A stretch of DNA of 64,000 nucleotides from Saccharopolyspora sp. SCSIO 74807 (GCF_037023755.1 NZ_CP146100.1:2544501-2608500); one strand, 5' to 3'. Numbered from the stretch's first letter, positions 8,677-22,710 are shown. Made by a program: numbers and translations. Notes: generated by a model from the sequence alone, not told the origin.

Positions 8677-10047
8677 GTGGAGTACGTCGAGCACGTCGTC
8701 GACCTCGTCGGCAACACCCCTCTGGTGCGGTTGAACTCGCTGGCAGGCTCCGCTTCCACGCCGGTGCTGGCGAAGGTCGAGTACTTCAACCCGGGCGGCA
8801 GCGTGAAGGACCGGATCGCGCTGCGGATGGTCGAGGCCGCCGAGGAGTCCGGGCAGCTGCGGCCCGGCGGCACCATCGTCGAACCCACCTCCGGCAACAC
8901 CGGCGTCGGGCTGGCGATGGTGGCCCAGCGCAAGGGCTACCGCTGCGTGTTCGTGTGCCCGGACAAGGTCAGCGAGGACAAGCGCAGCGTGCTGGAGGCG
9001 TACGGCGCGGAGGTCGTGGTGTGCCCGACCGCGGTTCCGCCGGAGCACGCCGATTCCTACTACAGCGTCTCGGACCGGCTGGTCACCGAGATCGACGGCG
9101 CGTGGAAGCCGAACCAGTACGCCAACGACGCCAACCCGGAGTCGCACTACCTCAGCACCGGCCCGGAGATCTGGCGCCAGACCGAGGGCCGGATCACGCA
9201 CTTCGTCGCGGGCATCGGCACCGGCGGCACCATCTCCGGCATCGGCCGCTACCTCAAGGAGGTCTCCGGCGGGAAGGTGCGGATCATCGGCGCCGACCCG
9301 GAGGGTTCGGTGTACTCCGGCGGCGGCGGGCGGCCGTACCTGGTGGAGGGCGTCGGCGAGGACTTCTGGCCGCAGACCTACGACCGCGGCATCTGCGACG
9401 AGATCGTGCCGATCTCGGACCAGGACTCCTTCGGCATGACCCGCGAGCTCGCGCACCAGGAGGCGCTGCTGGTCGGTGGCTCGTGCGGGATGGCCGCGGC
9501 CGCGGCGCTGCGGATCGCGGAGCGCACCGGGCCGGACGACGTGATCGTGGTGCTGCTGCCCGACGGCGGGCGCGGCTACCTCGGCAAGGTGTTCAACGAC
9601 TCCTGGATGGCCAAGTACGGCTTCCTGTCCCCGGACCACGCCGGCGGGTCGATGAAGGACGTGCTGCTGCGCAAGGACGGCACGATGCCGGAGCTGGTGC
9701 ACGTGCACCCGAACGAGACCGTCGCGGAGGCGGTCGCGATCATGCGCGAGTTCAGCGTCTCGCAGATGCCGGTGGTCAACGCCGAACCGCCGGTGATGGC
9801 CGCCGAGGTCGCCGGGGCGGTCAACGAGCGCGACCTGCTGGACGCGCTGTTCGCGGGCAACGCTCAGCTCGCCGACCGGGTGGAGCAGCACATGTCGCCC
9901 CCGCTGCCGACCATCGGCGCGGGTGAGGAGATCAGCGCCGCGATGTCCGCGCTGGCGGGAGCGGACGGCGCGATGGTGCTCGTCGGCGGCAAACCGGCCG
10001 GGGTGGTGACCCGGCAGGACGTGCTGGCCTTCATCGCCGGACGTTGA
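8677..10047 (+). CDS. cbs: Cystathionine beta-synthase
   Basis: A 456-residue PLP enzyme condensing serine and homocysteine to cystathionine in (reverse) transsulfuration. The GTG start follows GAAAGGGA. The N-terminal fold-type II domain holds the PLP lysine (GGSVKDR, about residue 44), the Asn-containing TSGNTG loop and the GTGGTISG phosphate loop. The last 130 residues form a pair of CBS domains, which in related enzymes bind S-adenosylmethionine or adenylates. This domain pair and the length match Rv1077 rather than cysteine synthases, which lack it. metB follows one gene downstream on the same strand. Confidence 0.95.
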   Translation: MEYVEHVVDLVGNTPLVRLNSLAGSASTPVLAKVEYFNPGGSVKDRIALRMVEAAEESGQLRPGGTIVEPTSGNTGVGLAMVAQRKGYRCVFVCPDKVSEDKRSVLEAYGAEVVVCPTAVPPEHADSYYSVSDRLVTEIDGAWKPNQYANDANPESHYLSTGPEIWRQTEGRITHFVAGIGTGGTISGIGRYLKEVSGGKVRIIGADPEGSVYSGGGGRPYLVEGVGEDFWPQTYDRGICDEIVPISDQDSFGMTRELAHQEALLVGGSCGMAAAAALRIAERTGPDDVIVVLLPDGGRGYLGKVFNDSWMAKYGFLSPDHAGGSMKDVLLRKDGTMPELVHVHPNETVAEAVAIMREFSVSQMPVVNAEPPVMAAEVAGAVNERDLLDALFAGNAQLADRVEQHMSPPLPTIGAGEEISAAMSALAGADGAMVLVGGKPAGVVTRQDVLAFIAGR

Positions 10048-10152
10048 CGATTCGTTACGGATGGCCGCTACGCTGCTCACCTATCGGATAGCGTGTGCAG
10101 GACGCAACACCAAGGATTTCGTGCTTCACGCCCAAGGGGGTCAGGAAACCCG

Positions 10153-11547
10153 ATGAGCTCTCCGCAGCCGCCGGACGGTGGCCAGCAGGGACAGCAACCG
10201 CAGGGAGCCGGTGGCGAGCCGCCGGACGCGGAAGGCACCCAGATCGGTTCCAAGCTGGACCCGCAGGCCACGGACGCCGAACAGGCCCCCAACCCGGACG
10301 CCACGCAGGTCGTTCGCCCGGCGCAGCCGCAGCAGGACGCCGGGCAGCAGGGAACCGGACAGCAGGGCACCGGGCAGTCCGGGCAAGCGCCCGGTGATTC
10401 GACGCAGGTCGTGCGGCCTGCCCAGCAACCCGCGCAGCAGTACGGCACCGGCGAATCCACCCAGGTCGTGCCGCCGACGATGCAGCCGCCGCAGCCGATG
10501 TACGAGCAGCCCGGCACGTCCGGCTCGGCTCCCGGTGAAGGCACCACGCAGGTCGTCCCGCCGAACATGCAGCCCGCGCAGCCGATGTACAACCAGCCCG
10601 GCACGCAGAGCCAGCCGGGCGGGTTCCCCCAGCAGCCCCAGTACCCGGGCGCGCCTCAGCAGCCTGGCACGCCCGGCGGCGGTTTCCCCGCTCCGCAGGC
10701 CCAGCCGGGATTCGGTGCCCCGCCGCCGAACACCGGCTACGGCGCGTTCGGCGAGCAAGGCGGCGAGAACAACCGCGGGCTCGCGCAGGCGGCCGGTTGG
10801 ACCGCGATCGGCGGTGGCGGGCTGATGCTGGTCCTGCAGCTGGTCGGGATGTTCATGATGATCTCGGCGGTGAACCGGCTCAAGCAGCTGTCCGAATCCC
10901 TCGGCATGACCGCGCCGACGCCGTCGCTGGCGTTCCCGGTCACGATGATCGTGATCTCGATCGTGGTGCTGATCGCGATGATCGTCGGTGGCGCGTTCAT
11001 CTTGCAGCGCAAGTCGCTCGGCCAGATTCTGGCTGGCGGTACCGGCGCGGTGGTCGCGGTCGTGTCCCTGATCAACATCTTCGTGCTCCCCTCCGCGGTG
11101 TGGTCGGCGATCCTGACGCTGCTCATCGGCGCCGCGGTCGCGGTGCTGGCGTTCCTGCCCGGGACCGGGGCGTGGCTCTCCGGTGGTTCGGCGGGGGCTC
11201 CGGCCCCGGCTGCCGCCGGGTTCGGCCAGCCCCAGCCGGGCCAGCCGTTCGGCCAGCCGCAACCCGGTCAACCGCAACCCGGTCAGCCGTTCGGCCAGCC
11301 CCAGCCCGGTCAACCGCATCCGGGCCAGCCGCAGTTCGGGCAGCAGCCGCCGCAGGCCGGCCCCTACGGCCAGCCGCCGCAGGGCGGGTTCGGGCAGCCG
11401 CAACCCGGCCAGCCCCAGCCCGGCCAGCCCGGCCAGCCCCAGCCCGGCTACGGACAGCCCGGCCCGTACGGCAATCCCTACGGCCAGCCACCGCAGCAGG
11501 GCGGCTACCCGCAGCAGCAGTACGGGCAGCAGCCCCCGCAGTGGTGA
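10153..11547 (+). CDS. Pro/Gln-rich membrane protein with repeated TQVV motifs (pra position)
   Basis: A 464-residue protein; ATG chosen from a nearby AGGGGG, and the frame upstream has no family support. Residues 1-205 are low-complexity Pro/Gln/Gly with four copies of TQVV(R/P)P (Thr51, 84, 103, 132). Residues 215-350 contain about four hydrophobic helices. The last 110 residues are repeats of GQPQPGQP and FGQPQPGQP. It sits between cbs and metB, where M. tuberculosis has the proline-rich antigen Pra. However, I do not see the RDD domain of Pra, so it is a positional rather than proven equivalent. The TQVV repeats resemble phosphothreonine/FHA recognition sites (inference). Its function is unknown. 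Confidence 0.85.
   Translation: MSSPQPPDGGQQGQQPQGAGGEPPDAEGTQIGSKLDPQATDAEQAPNPDATQVVRPAQPQQDAGQQGTGQQGTGQSGQAPGDSTQVVRPAQQPAQQYGTGESTQVVPPTMQPPQPMYEQPGTSGSAPGEGTTQVVPPNMQPAQPMYNQPGTQSQPGGFPQQPQYPGAPQQPGTPGGGFPAPQAQPGFGAPPPNTGYGAFGEQGGENNRGLAQAAGWTAIGGGGLMLVLQLVGMFMMISAVNRLKQLSESLGMTAPTPSLAFPVTMIVISIVVLIAMIVGGAFILQRKSLGQILAGGTGAVVAVVSLINIFVLPSAVWSAILTLLIGAAVAVLAFLPGTGAWLSGGSAGAPAPAAAGFGQPQPGQPFGQPQPGQPQPGQPFGQPQPGQPHPGQPQFGQQPPQAGPYGQPPQGGFGQPQPGQPQPGQPGQPQPGYGQPGPYGNPYGQPPQQGGYPQQQYGQQPPQW
11221..11470 (+). repeat. Coding repeats of GQPQPGQP
   Basis: The 3' part of the Pro/Gln-rich gene is built from degenerate 12-36 bp units encoding GQPQPGQP and FGQPQPGQP. Such arrays change length easily by slippage, so copy number may differ between strains. 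Confidence 0.8.
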
Positions 11548-11593
11548 TCAAGCCTTCGCAGCACCCCTTGTGAGCTGAGCGCTCCAACGCCGC

Positions 11594-11615
11594 GGCCCCC
11601 GGTTCGCCGGGGGCC
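11594..11615 (+). terminator. GC-rich hairpin, probable terminator
   Basis: A 9-bp perfect stem GGCCCCCGG / CCGGGGGCC with a stable TTCG tetraloop, 47 bp after the Pro/Gln-rich gene. There is no U-tract, as is common in high-GC actinobacteria. Confidence 0.7.
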
Positions 11616-11695
11616 GTCGTCGTGGAGATCACCGCTTCGGGTGCGCTCGGACCTGCCGGGCGCCATCCGCCGAAGGGGCCCGTACGCTGCTGCAC

Positions 11696-12832
11696 ATGAG
11701 TGACGGCTTCGCCACCCGCGCGATCCACGCGGGCCAGGAACCCGACCCGGCCACCGGCTCGGTGATCGTGCCGATCCACGCCACCTCCACCTACGCGCAG
11801 GACGGTGTCGGCGGACAGCGAGCGGGTTACGAGTACTCGCGCACCGGCAATCCCACTCGCACCGCGCTGGCGGAATGCCTGGCTGCGCTGGAGGGCGCCA
11901 AGCACGGCGCGGCCTTCGCCTCCGGGATGGCGGCCAGCGACGCGGTGCTGCGCGCGACGTTGCGCCCCGGCGACCACGTGATCATCCCGGACGACGCCTA
12001 CGGCGGCACGTACCGGCTCATCGACAAGGTCCTCACCGGCTGGGACGTGCAGTACACCCCGGTCCCGGTCTCGGACGTCGGCGCGGTGCGGCAGGCGGTG
12101 CGCCCGGAGACGAAGCTGATCTGGGTGGAGACGCCGACCAACCCGCTGCTGAACATCGCCGACATCGCCGCGCTGGCGCAGCTCTCGCGCGACGTGGGCA
12201 CGAAGCTGGTCGTGGACAACACGTTCGCCTCGCCGTACCTGCAGCGGCCGCTGGAGCTGGGTGCGGACGCGGTGGTGCACTCGACCACGAAGTACCTCGG
12301 CGGGCATTCCGACGTGGTCGGCGGCGCGGTGCTCACCTCCTCCGACGAGCTCGCCGCGCAGGTGGCCTTCCTGCAGAACAGCGCGGGCGCGGTGCCCAGC
12401 CCGTTCGACGCCTGGCTGACGCTGCGCGGACTCAAGACGCTGGCCGCCCGGATGGACCGGCACAGCGCGAACGCCGAGCGGATCGTCAACGCGCTGCACG
12501 GGCACCCGAAGGTCGCCAAGGTCTACTACCCGGGCCTGGAGGAACATCCCGGCCACGAGGTCGCCGCCAAGCAGATGCGCGGCTTCGGCGGGATGGTCTC
12601 GTTCACCCACGTCGACGGCGAGCAGGCGGCGCTTGAGGTGTGCGCCCGGACCCGGCTGTTCACCCTCGCCGAATCGCTCGGCGGCGTGGAGTCGCTGATC
12701 GAGCACCCGGGGCAGATGACGCACGCGAGCACCGCCGGTTCGGTGCTGCAGGTCCCCGCCGAGCTGGTGCGGCTGTCGGTCGGCATCGAGGACCCGGACG
12801 ACCTCGTCGAGGACTTGCTCGCCGCGCTCTGA
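11696..12832 (+). CDS. metB: Cystathionine gamma-synthase/lyase family enzyme
   Basis: A 378-residue PLP enzyme of Cys/Met metabolism. MetB joins O-acylhomoserine and cysteine into cystathionine; close relatives do the gamma-lyase reaction, and sequence alone cannot separate them here. The PLP Lys sits in HSTTKYLGGHSDVVGG, and the phosphate-binding YSRTGNPTR and FASGMAA motifs are present. The start ATG has only a distant GAAGGGG, so translation may be weakly led. It forms a sulfur-amino-acid neighbourhood with cbs as in mycobacteria (Rv1077, Rv1079). A hairpin terminator follows. Confidence 0.94.
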   Translation: MSDGFATRAIHAGQEPDPATGSVIVPIHATSTYAQDGVGGQRAGYEYSRTGNPTRTALAECLAALEGAKHGAAFASGMAASDAVLRATLRPGDHVIIPDDAYGGTYRLIDKVLTGWDVQYTPVPVSDVGAVRQAVRPETKLIWVETPTNPLLNIADIAALAQLSRDVGTKLVVDNTFASPYLQRPLELGADAVVHSTTKYLGGHSDVVGGAVLTSSDELAAQVAFLQNSAGAVPSPFDAWLTLRGLKTLAARMDRHSANAERIVNALHGHPKVAKVYYPGLEEHPGHEVAAKQMRGFGGMVSFTHVDGEQAALEVCARTRLFTLAESLGGVESLIEHPGQMTHASTAGSVLQVPAELVRLSVGIEDPDDLVEDLLAAL

Positions 12833-12860
12833 GCGGATCGCCGCGGCGACCCGTGCGCTC

Positions 12861-12889
12861 AAGTGCGCGCGGGCTGCCAGCGCGCACTT
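12861..12889. terminator. Bidirectional hairpin terminator
   Basis: A 10-bp perfect stem AAGTGCGCGC / GCGCGCACTT with a 9-nt loop lies between the 3' ends of metB and the convergent small gene. There is only a short T-run. Confidence 0.75.
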
Positions 12890-12904
12890 CCGCGTACGTG
12901 CAGG

Positions 12905-13162
12905 TCAGGGTGCTACCGCGGGGTCGCTGGTGGGAACGAGCGGGTGCTGGCCGGACTCGACCTCGGGTGCGATCGGCAGGTCCTCCGGCCCGACGCAGCC
13001 GCCGACGAGTTCGGTGACGCCCTCCTCGCGAGGGGCGTAGCCGCCCGGGTCGTCGCAGCCCGCCTGAGCCACCACCAGCACCGCGGTCCCGGACAGGATC
13101 GTGGCCACCGCGATCCCGCCGACCAGCCGGACCGTGCCCGTCGAGGCTGTCGCCGAGGTCAT
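12905..13162 (-). CDS. Small membrane or exported protein of unknown function
   Basis: An 85-residue protein that I do not recognise. The ATG has a good GGGAGG just upstream. After 12 polar residues there is one hydrophobic helix (VRLVGGIAVATILSGTAVLVVAQAG split around residues 13-33), then a short acidic, Pro-rich tail with two Cys. It could be a single-pass protein with an extracytoplasmic tail, or a secreted peptide. It is convergent with metB and divergent from the threonine deaminase gene. The short length and lack of homology knowledge limit confidence, but the ribosome site and terminator support a real gene. Confidence 0.65.
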   Translation of the reverse strand: MTSATASTGTVRLVGGIAVATILSGTAVLVVAQAGCDDPGGYAPREEGVTELVGGCVGPEDLPIAPEVESGQHPLVPTSDPAVAP

Positions 13163-13170
13163 GCGTCCTC

Positions 13171-13215
13171 CCAGTGGCGCCTTGCGGACCAGTGGCGCCG
13201 TGCGGACCAGTGCCC
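13171..13215. repeat. 18-bp tandem repeat, about 2.4 copies
   Basis: CCAGTGGCGCC(T/G)TGCGGA occurs twice head-to-tail (13171-13188 and 13189-13206), followed by a partial third copy. It lies between the divergent starts of the 85-residue protein and the threonine deaminase gene, so it may carry operator sites. Confidence 0.75.
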
Positions 13216-13343
13216 TTTCGGCGCCTGGCGTGCCGCCGGCGCCGGTCGAGCGCCGCGGTCGAAGTCCGGACGATCAGGTGCCCTCCGAGAGTACCCAACA
13301 CCTCGCGCAGCGGTCGGGATTCGCGCTGGTGCACGATGGAAGA

Positions 13344-14552
13344 ATGCTGATCAGCCTGGACCGGGTGCGCGCGGCCGCCGAGGAGCTCGAAGGCGTCATC
13401 CGCCGCACGCCGTTGGAGCATTCCCGCGTGCTCGCCGAGCAGGTCGGCGGCGAAGTCTTCCTGAAGTGCGAGAACCTGCAGCGCACCGGGTCGTTCAAGC
13501 TGCGCGGCGGATACGTGCGGTTGCAGGAGTTGACCGAGCGGCAGCGCGCGGCCGGTGTCGTGGCCGCCAGCGCGGGCAACCACGCCCAGGGCGTGGCGCT
13601 GGCCGCGTCGTTGCTGGGCATTCGCTCCACGGTGTTCATGCCGGAACGCGCCACCCTGCCGAAGCTCGCGGCGACGCAGTCCTACGGCGCGACCGTGCGG
13701 GCGGAGGGCGGAGTGCTGTCCGAGACGCTCGCGCTCGCCACGCAATACGCCGACAGCACCGGCGCCGAGTTCATCCACCCCTTCAACCACCCCGCGGTGC
13801 TGGCCGGGCAGGGCACGGTCGGGCTGGAGATCCTGGACCAGTTGCCGCAGGTCGGCACGATCCTGGTGCCGACCGGTGGCGGCGGTCTGCTCGGCGGGGT
13901 GGCCGCCGCGGTGAAGGCCCTGCGTCCGGAGGTCCGGGTGATCGGGGTGCAGGCGGAGCAGGCCGCGGCCTGGCCGGGTTCGCTGGCCGCCGGGCATCCG
14001 GTGCGGGTCACCGACACGCGCACGATGGCCGACGGCATCGCGGTCGCCGAGCCGGGCGCGGTGACCTTCGAGCACGTGTCGGCGTTCGCCGACGAGGTCA
14101 TCACGGTCAGCGAGCAGTCCTTGTCCCGGGCGCTGCTGCTGTGCCTGGAGCGGATGAAGCTGGTCGCCGAGCCTGCCGGGGTGGCCGCGGTGGCCGGGCT
14201 GCTGGAGCGTCCGGACCTGGTCGTCCCGCCTGCGGTGCCGGTCCTTTCCGGCGGCAACATCGACCCGGTGCTGCTGCTGCAGCTCATCCAGCACGGCATG
14301 ACCTCCGCGGGCCGGTACCTGTCGCTGCGGGTGCGGTTGCCGGACCGGCCGGGTTCGCTGGCCGGGCTGGTCGCGCAGCTCGGCGATCTGGCGGCGAACG
14401 TGCTGGACATCGAGCATTCGCGGATTTCCGGGGCGCTGGCGCTGGGCGAGGTCGACGTGGAGGTCAGCTTGGAGACGCGCGGGCCGGAGCACCGCGAGCA
14501 CGTGGTCTCGGAGCTGTCCAGTGCGGGCTTCACCGTCGTGGCGAAGCGCTGA
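13344..14552 (+). CDS. ilvA: Threonine ammonia-lyase (deaminase) with ACT domain
   Basis: A 402-residue PLP enzyme converting L-threonine to 2-oxobutanoate and ammonia. The PLP Lys is in TGSFKLRGGY, with SAGNHAQG, the glycine-rich VPTGGGGLLGG loop, and a C-terminal ACT domain over the last 75 residues (RLPDRPGSLAGLVAQL). This shorter, single-ACT form resembles catabolic deaminases of Streptomyces rather than the two-domain biosynthetic IlvA. ATG 13344 is preceded only by GGAAGA; GTG 13329 is an alternative. It is inserted between metB and greA relative to mycobacteria, and its product could feed isoleucine synthesis or propionyl-CoA. Confidence 0.92.
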   Translation: MLISLDRVRAAAEELEGVIRRTPLEHSRVLAEQVGGEVFLKCENLQRTGSFKLRGGYVRLQELTERQRAAGVVAASAGNHAQGVALAASLLGIRSTVFMPERATLPKLAATQSYGATVRAEGGVLSETLALATQYADSTGAEFIHPFNHPAVLAGQGTVGLEILDQLPQVGTILVPTGGGGLLGGVAAAVKALRPEVRVIGVQAEQAAAWPGSLAAGHPVRVTDTRTMADGIAVAEPGAVTFEHVSAFADEVITVSEQSLSRALLLCLERMKLVAEPAGVAAVAGLLERPDLVVPPAVPVLSGGNIDPVLLLQLIQHGMTSAGRYLSLRVRLPDRPGSLAGLVAQLGDLAANVLDIEHSRISGALALGEVDVEVSLETRGPEHREHVVSELSSAGFTVVAKR

Positions 14553-14608
14553 GCACTCGGCCCCGGCCGACACGCCCGCGCGCCATCCGGGCCGGTGTGG
14601 TCGTGCCG

Positions 14609-14659
14609 GAGTGAGCGGACCGTTCGCCCCGCAAGATCGGTCCAACGGTCCGCTCACTC
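14609..14659. terminator. Long palindrome between convergent genes, repeat-family member A
   Basis: A perfect 16-bp inverted repeat (GAGTGAGCGGACCGTT, 14609-14624, and its complement at 14644-14659) with a 19-nt loop. It lies between the 3' ends of ilvA and hppD. The arm sequence recurs at 28.7 and 37.8 kb, so this is a dispersed family that probably also ends transcription. Confidence 0.8.
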
Positions 14660-14726
14660 GGGATCACCGGACGGTTTCGCCGGATGTGCGAGCTTGCCGA
14701 CACGCCCGCGCGGCGCCCGATCGGAC

Positions 14727-16930
<2,204 letters not shown>

Positions 16931-17419
16931 TCAACCGAGGAACGGCTCGGCCTCCACCAGCGTGACCTTCATGGTGCCGCCGTTGGGCAGCTCGTACTCG
17001 CGGGTCTCGCCCTGCTTGGCCTCCAGCAGCGCCTGGCCGAGCGGGGAGCTGGGCGAGTAGACCTCCAGTTCGCCGTGCGCACCCTCCTCGCGGGTGGCCA
17101 GCAGGAACTTCTCGGTCTCGTCCTCGCCGTCGAAGCGGACGGTCAGCACCGAGCCGGGCTTGGCGATGCCGGATTCCGTCGGGACGTCGCCGACCTTGGC
17201 GGTGCGCAGCAGTTCCTGCAGCTGGCGGATCCGGGATTCGAGTTGGCCCTGCTCCTCGCGGGCGGCGTGGTACCCGCCGTTCTCCTTGAGGTCGCCTTCC
17301 TCCCGGGCCTCGTTGATCTTCGCGGCGATCACCGGGCGGTTGGCCACGAGCTCGTCCAGCTCACCCTTGAGCCGGTCGTAAGCATCCTGGGTCAGCCAGG
17401 TCACCTGGGTATCGCTCAC
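16931..17419 (-). CDS. greA: Transcription elongation factor GreA
   Basis: A 162-residue factor that makes backtracked RNA polymerase cleave its transcript. GTG 17419 is chosen because GAGGAG lies 8 nt upstream; GTG 17425 would be only 2 nt away. The N-terminal coiled-coil hairpin is clear, with the acidic tip in [21 protein letters not shown]-terminal FKBP-like domain ([16 protein letters not shown]) completes the usual length. The neighbour order greA, DUF4307 gene, mca matches Rv1080c-Rv1082. Confidence 0.95.
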   Translation of the reverse strand: MSDTQVTWLTQDAYDRLKGELDELVANRPVIAAKINEAREEGDLKENGGYHAAREEQGQLESRIRQLQELLRTAKVGDVPTESGIAKPGSVLTVRFDGEDETEKFLLATREEGAHGELEVYSPSSPLGQALLEAKQGETREYELPNGGTMKVTLVEAEPFLG

Positions 17420-17606
17420 GGTCACCACTCCTCGTCGACGGCGACCCGCCATCCGCGGGCCGACAACTTCCCGTCCTCAGCGCATTCCGGCTACTGCCAG
17501 AACGGAAAAACACGGCCCGCGCGGGGCCGTGCTGCCCTCGACGATAGCACGAATCGGCCCACCGATGGAGTGCATTTAAGCAGTATCCCGCGGTGCGCAC
17601 GACGCT

Positions 17607-18044
17607 TCACCCGGTTGGCCGCCGGAGGGTGGACAAATATTCGGGAACGTTGTATGTACAGCCGTACACCTCGCCGGTCATCGGCCGTTCCGAGGTGCGC
17701 ACCACCGTTTCCTGCCGGACCGTGTCGGTCGCCGGCGGGATGTAGATCTCTTTGCGGCCGGTCTCCGCGCCGGAAACGCCGAGCGCCCGGATCACGCACT
17801 CCGCCGGGCGGCGCGGATCGTCGCGCTGCACCTCCGCGGTGACGTGCACCGAACTGTCGTCGAGCACCTGGAACGCGGCCTGTTTGCCCTGGATGGGCGG
17901 GCTGCCGAGGTTGGTGTAGGCGAGCACGGAGGCGCCGATCAGCACCAGCGCGGTCAACGCGCCGAGCGCCCATCGGACCCGCGGCCGGTCCGGCCTGCGC
18001 TCGCGCGAGCCGTACCGCCCTTCCGGGACCTGCTGGCTGCTCAC
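17607..18044 (-). CDS. DUF4307-family membrane protein
   Basis: A 145-residue protein with a GTG start after AGGAAGG. A basic cytoplasmic N-terminus (residues 1-25) precedes one transmembrane helix (about 27-47) and an extracytoplasmic domain with two Cys (ECVIRAL and YGCTYN) that may form a disulfide. It matches in layout and position the Rv1081c/DUF4307 family always found between greA and mca. Its function is unknown. It is divergent from mca and may form a unit with greA, 187 bp downstream. Confidence 0.85.
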   Translation of the reverse strand: MSSQQVPEGRYGSRERRPDRPRVRWALGALTALVLIGASVLAYTNLGSPPIQGKQAAFQVLDDSSVHVTAEVQRDDPRRPAECVIRALGVSGAETGRKEIYIPPATDTVRQETVVRTSERPMTGEVYGCTYNVPEYLSTLRRPTG

Positions 18045-18231
18045 CGTCGCCGCCTTCCTGTTCCGTGCTCCCAACGGGGGTGCCCGGTCCGGGCGATGCC
18101 TCCCCGGCCGCCCAGGGTTTTCGGCGCATTGGGAACAATGGGTGTCGGCACCCTCGTTGAGTATCCCCGGGGTGTCCGGCCGGCGGTCAGCGGGGCCGGT
18201 GCGACTGGGAGCAGGAAGGAACAGCCTGGCG

Positions 18232-19116
18232 ATGGCCGAGAAGCTGCGTCTGATGACGGTGCACGCGCACCCGGACGACGAGTCCAGCAAGGGGGCGGCG
18301 ACCACCGCGCGTTATGCCGCCGAGGGGCACGACGTGATGGTCGTCACGTGCACCGGGGGTGAGGCGGGCAGCATCCTGAACCCGGCCATGGAGCGCCCGG
18401 ACGTGCTCGCGAACATGCCGGAGATCCGCCGCACCGAGATGGCCCGCGCCGCGGAGATCCTCGGTGTCCGGCACCACTGGCTCGGCTACGTCGACTCCGG
18501 CCTCCCGGAGGGCGACCCGCTGCCGCCGCTGCCGGAGGGCTGCTTCGCCACGATCGACCAGGTCGGCCCGGTCGCCGACCTGGTGCGCGTCATCCGCGAG
18601 TTCCAGCCGCACGTGCTGATCACCTATGACGAGAGCGGCGGCTACCCGCACCCGGACCACATCCGCTGCCACGAGGTCTCGATGACCGCGTTCGACGAGG
18701 CGGCCGACCCCGACCTGCACCCGGCGGCGGGCGAGCCGTGGCAGCCGCTGAAGCTGTACTACTCGCACGGCTTCTCCCGGAAGAAGATGCAGCTGTTCCA
18801 CGACGCGCTGCTGGAGCGCGGTGTCGAATCGCCCTACGGCGAGTGGCTGGCCAGGTGGGACGAGCGGGACCGGCCCGACCCGGACGAGCGGGTCACGACC
18901 CGGGTGGAGTGCGGGGCATACTTCGAGCAGCGGGACGACGCGCTGCGCGCGCACGCCACCCAGATCGATCCGGACAGCCGCTGGTTCGCCGTCCCGCCGG
19001 ACATCCAGCGGGCGCTGTGGCCGACCGAGGACTACGAGCTGGTTCGCTCGCTGGTCGATACGACGTTGCCGGAGGACGACCTGTTCTCCGGCGTGCGGGA
19101 GAAGGTGTCGGCATGA
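18232..19116 (+). CDS. mca: Mycothiol S-conjugate amidase
   Basis: A 294-residue zinc amidase that cleaves mycothiol conjugates, releasing mercapturic acids for export in detoxification. Zinc ligands are in [11 protein letters not shown] and [10 protein letters not shown] of the LmbE/PIG-L fold. The start ATG follows AGGAAGGA. The neighbourhood equals Rv1082 and the extra insert regions favour Mca over its paralogue MshB. Its presence shows that the host makes mycothiol, hence is an actinomycete. Its stop overlaps the next start (ATGA). Confidence 0.94.
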   Translation: MAEKLRLMTVHAHPDDESSKGAATTARYAAEGHDVMVVTCTGGEAGSILNPAMERPDVLANMPEIRRTEMARAAEILGVRHHWLGYVDSGLPEGDPLPPLPEGCFATIDQVGPVADLVRVIREFQPHVLITYDESGGYPHPDHIRCHEVSMTAFDEAADPDLHPAAGEPWQPLKLYYSHGFSRKKMQLFHDALLERGVESPYGEWLARWDERDRPDPDERVTTRVECGAYFEQRDDALRAHATQIDPDSRWFAVPPDIQRALWPTEDYELVRSLVDTTLPEDDLFSGVREKVSA

Positions 19117-19505
19117 ACGAGGCGCTGACCTTCGTGGTCGCGCAGGCTCCACCACCGCCGCAGGATCCGGGTGGGCAAGGGGAGGACTTCGGCAAGTCCT
19201 CCCCGGTCGGCCTGCTGCTGCTGATCCTGTTCGGCATCGCGGTGGCGTTCCTGATCCGCTCGATGAGCAAGCACTTGAAGAAGCTGCCGTCGAACTTCAG
19301 CGAGGAGCGGGCCGCGGCCGCCACCCCTGCCCGGGTCCGCCGGGCCGAAGCGCGGGCCGCCGCCAAGGCCGGCGAGGGTGAAACCGCCGCGCAGGAATCG
19401 GAGGCGCCTGATGCCGCGGCGCCGGAGGATGCTGCGGAGCCGAAGGACGGTGCGGCGCCGAAGGACTCGGAGGCGAGCTCCGACGGCGGCGCAGCGACCC
19501 GCTAG
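19113..19505 (+). CDS. Small membrane protein coupled to mca
   Basis: A 130-residue protein, start overlapping the mca stop by 4 nt. A short Pro/Gly-rich lead is followed by one transmembrane helix (residues 31-50) and a basic, then highly acidic Ala/Glu/Asp-rich tail of low complexity. It sits where M. tuberculosis has Rv1083. The family has no known function. Coupling suggests a partner or accessory role for Mca or for export of its products (inference). Confidence 0.8.
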   Translation: MNEALTFVVAQAPPPPQDPGGQGEDFGKSSPVGLLLLILFGIAVAFLIRSMSKHLKKLPSNFSEERAAAATPARVRRAEARAAAKAGEGETAAQESEAPDAAAPEDAAEPKDGAAPKDSEASSDGGAATR

Positions 19506-19525
19506 CGGCCCGAGCTCCACCGGCA

Positions 19526-20560
19526 TCAACGCTGCGGCAGCACCACGGACTTCACCGCCTTCGGGTCGGTCGCGCCCGCGGTGAGCGCCGCGGGCACCTC
19601 GGCGAGCCCGAAGTGGTGCGTGACCAGCCGGTCCAGGTCCACTTCCCGGTTCGACGCCAGCGCGATGGCGGTGGGCCAGGTGTTGGCGTAGCGGAACGTG
19701 CCGGTCAGCTCGATCTCGAAGTTCTGCACGTGCGCCAGCGGCAGCGCCAGCTGCTCGCCGCCCATGCCGACCAGCACCACCCGCCCGGCGCGGCCGACCG
19801 CGCGGATCGCCTCGGAGGCCGCCGCGGGCACGCCGGAGCACTCCAGCAACACGTCCGGTTCGTAGCCCGCGTCGCCCAGCGGCGTCTCCGCGACGTTGAT
19901 CGTCGAGGTCGCGGCCAGCTCGGCGGCCAGTTGCAGGCGGTGCGCGGCGACGTCGGTGACCACGACCTCGCTCGCGCCGAACGCGCGGGCGGTCTGCGCG
20001 GCGACCAGCCCGATCGGGCCGGAACCGGTGATCAGCACTCGCGAACCGGGTCCGACGTGGCCTTTCCGGCACGCCCACACGCCCACCGAGAGCGGTTCGA
20101 TCAAGCCGGTCGCGTCGTCGGAGAGCGACTCCGGCGCACGGTGCGCGAACTGCTCGTGCACGGTGACGTACTCGCAGAACGCTCCATCGATGGGCGGTGT
20201 CGCGAAGAACTTCATGTCCGGGCACAGGTTGTACCGGCCCGCGCGGCACTGCGCGCACACGAAGCACGGCTGTCCGGGCTCGATGGACACCCGATCACCC
20301 GGCGCGTGCAGCTGCGCGGCCGCGCCGGTGGCGACCACGACTCCGCCTGCCTCGTGCCCCAGGACGAGCGGATCGCGCACCACGAACGTCCCGATGCGGC
20401 CTTGCTCGTAGTAGTGCGTGTCCGAGCCGCAGGTGCCCACTGCCTCCACCCGCACCAGCACCTCGTGCGGCCCGGGCGCCGGAACGGGCCGTTCCTGCAC
20501 CTCGACGTCTTGGATGTCGCGCAGCACGGAAGCGCGCATGGTGTCCGGGATCTGCGGCAT
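19526..20560 (-). CDS. Zinc-dependent polyol/sorbitol-type dehydrogenase
   Basis: A 344-residue medium-chain dehydrogenase. ATG 20560 has a perfect AGGAGG. Catalytic zinc ligands appear in [16 protein letters not shown] and GHEAGG, and the four-Cys structural zinc site in [17 protein letters not shown] Rossmann motif [11 protein letters not shown] follows. The DTHYYEQGR segment is characteristic of sorbitol, xylitol or L-iditol dehydrogenases using NAD. It lies between mca and the DUF255 gene on the opposite strand and has no obvious local partners, so the physiological substrate is unclear. Confidence 0.9.
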   Translation of the reverse strand: MPQIPDTMRASVLRDIQDVEVQERPVPAPGPHEVLVRVEAVGTCGSDTHYYEQGRIGTFVVRDPLVLGHEAGGVVVATGAAAQLHAPGDRVSIEPGQPCFVCAQCRAGRYNLCPDMKFFATPPIDGAFCEYVTVHEQFAHRAPESLSDDATGLIEPLSVGVWACRKGHVGPGSRVLITGSGPIGLVAAQTARAFGASEVVVTDVAAHRLQLAAELAATSTINVAETPLGDAGYEPDVLLECSGVPAAASEAIRAVGRAGRVVLVGMGGEQLALPLAHVQNFEIELTGTFRYANTWPTAIALASNREVDLDRLVTHHFGLAEVPAALTAGATDPKAVKSVVLPQR

Positions 20561-20672
20561 CGGGCCTCCTCGTCGTCTCGCCCCACCGTCGCAGCAAGGA
20601 TGCCGCGCCCGTGGCAGGGGCGGGAACCCGCCACGGGTGCACCTGATCATCGCGAGTGGGACGCTGGCGGAC

Positions 20673-22691
<2,019 letters not shown>

Positions 22692-22692
22692 A

Positions 22693-22709
22693 CTCGCCTG
22701 TGCGGCGAG
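22693..22709. terminator. Short hairpin in the gap of two convergent genes
   Basis: CTCGCC, loop TGTGC, GGCGAG exactly fills the 19-bp gap between the stop codons of the DUF255 and hemolysin III genes. No U-tract is present. Confidence 0.5.
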
Positions 22710-22710
22710 A

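Noticed and set aside
6104..8734. 876-codon plus-strand frame over thiolase and SGNH genes
   Set aside because: It spans two real genes and their gap on the other strand and has no recognisable domain, typical of high-GC shadow frames.
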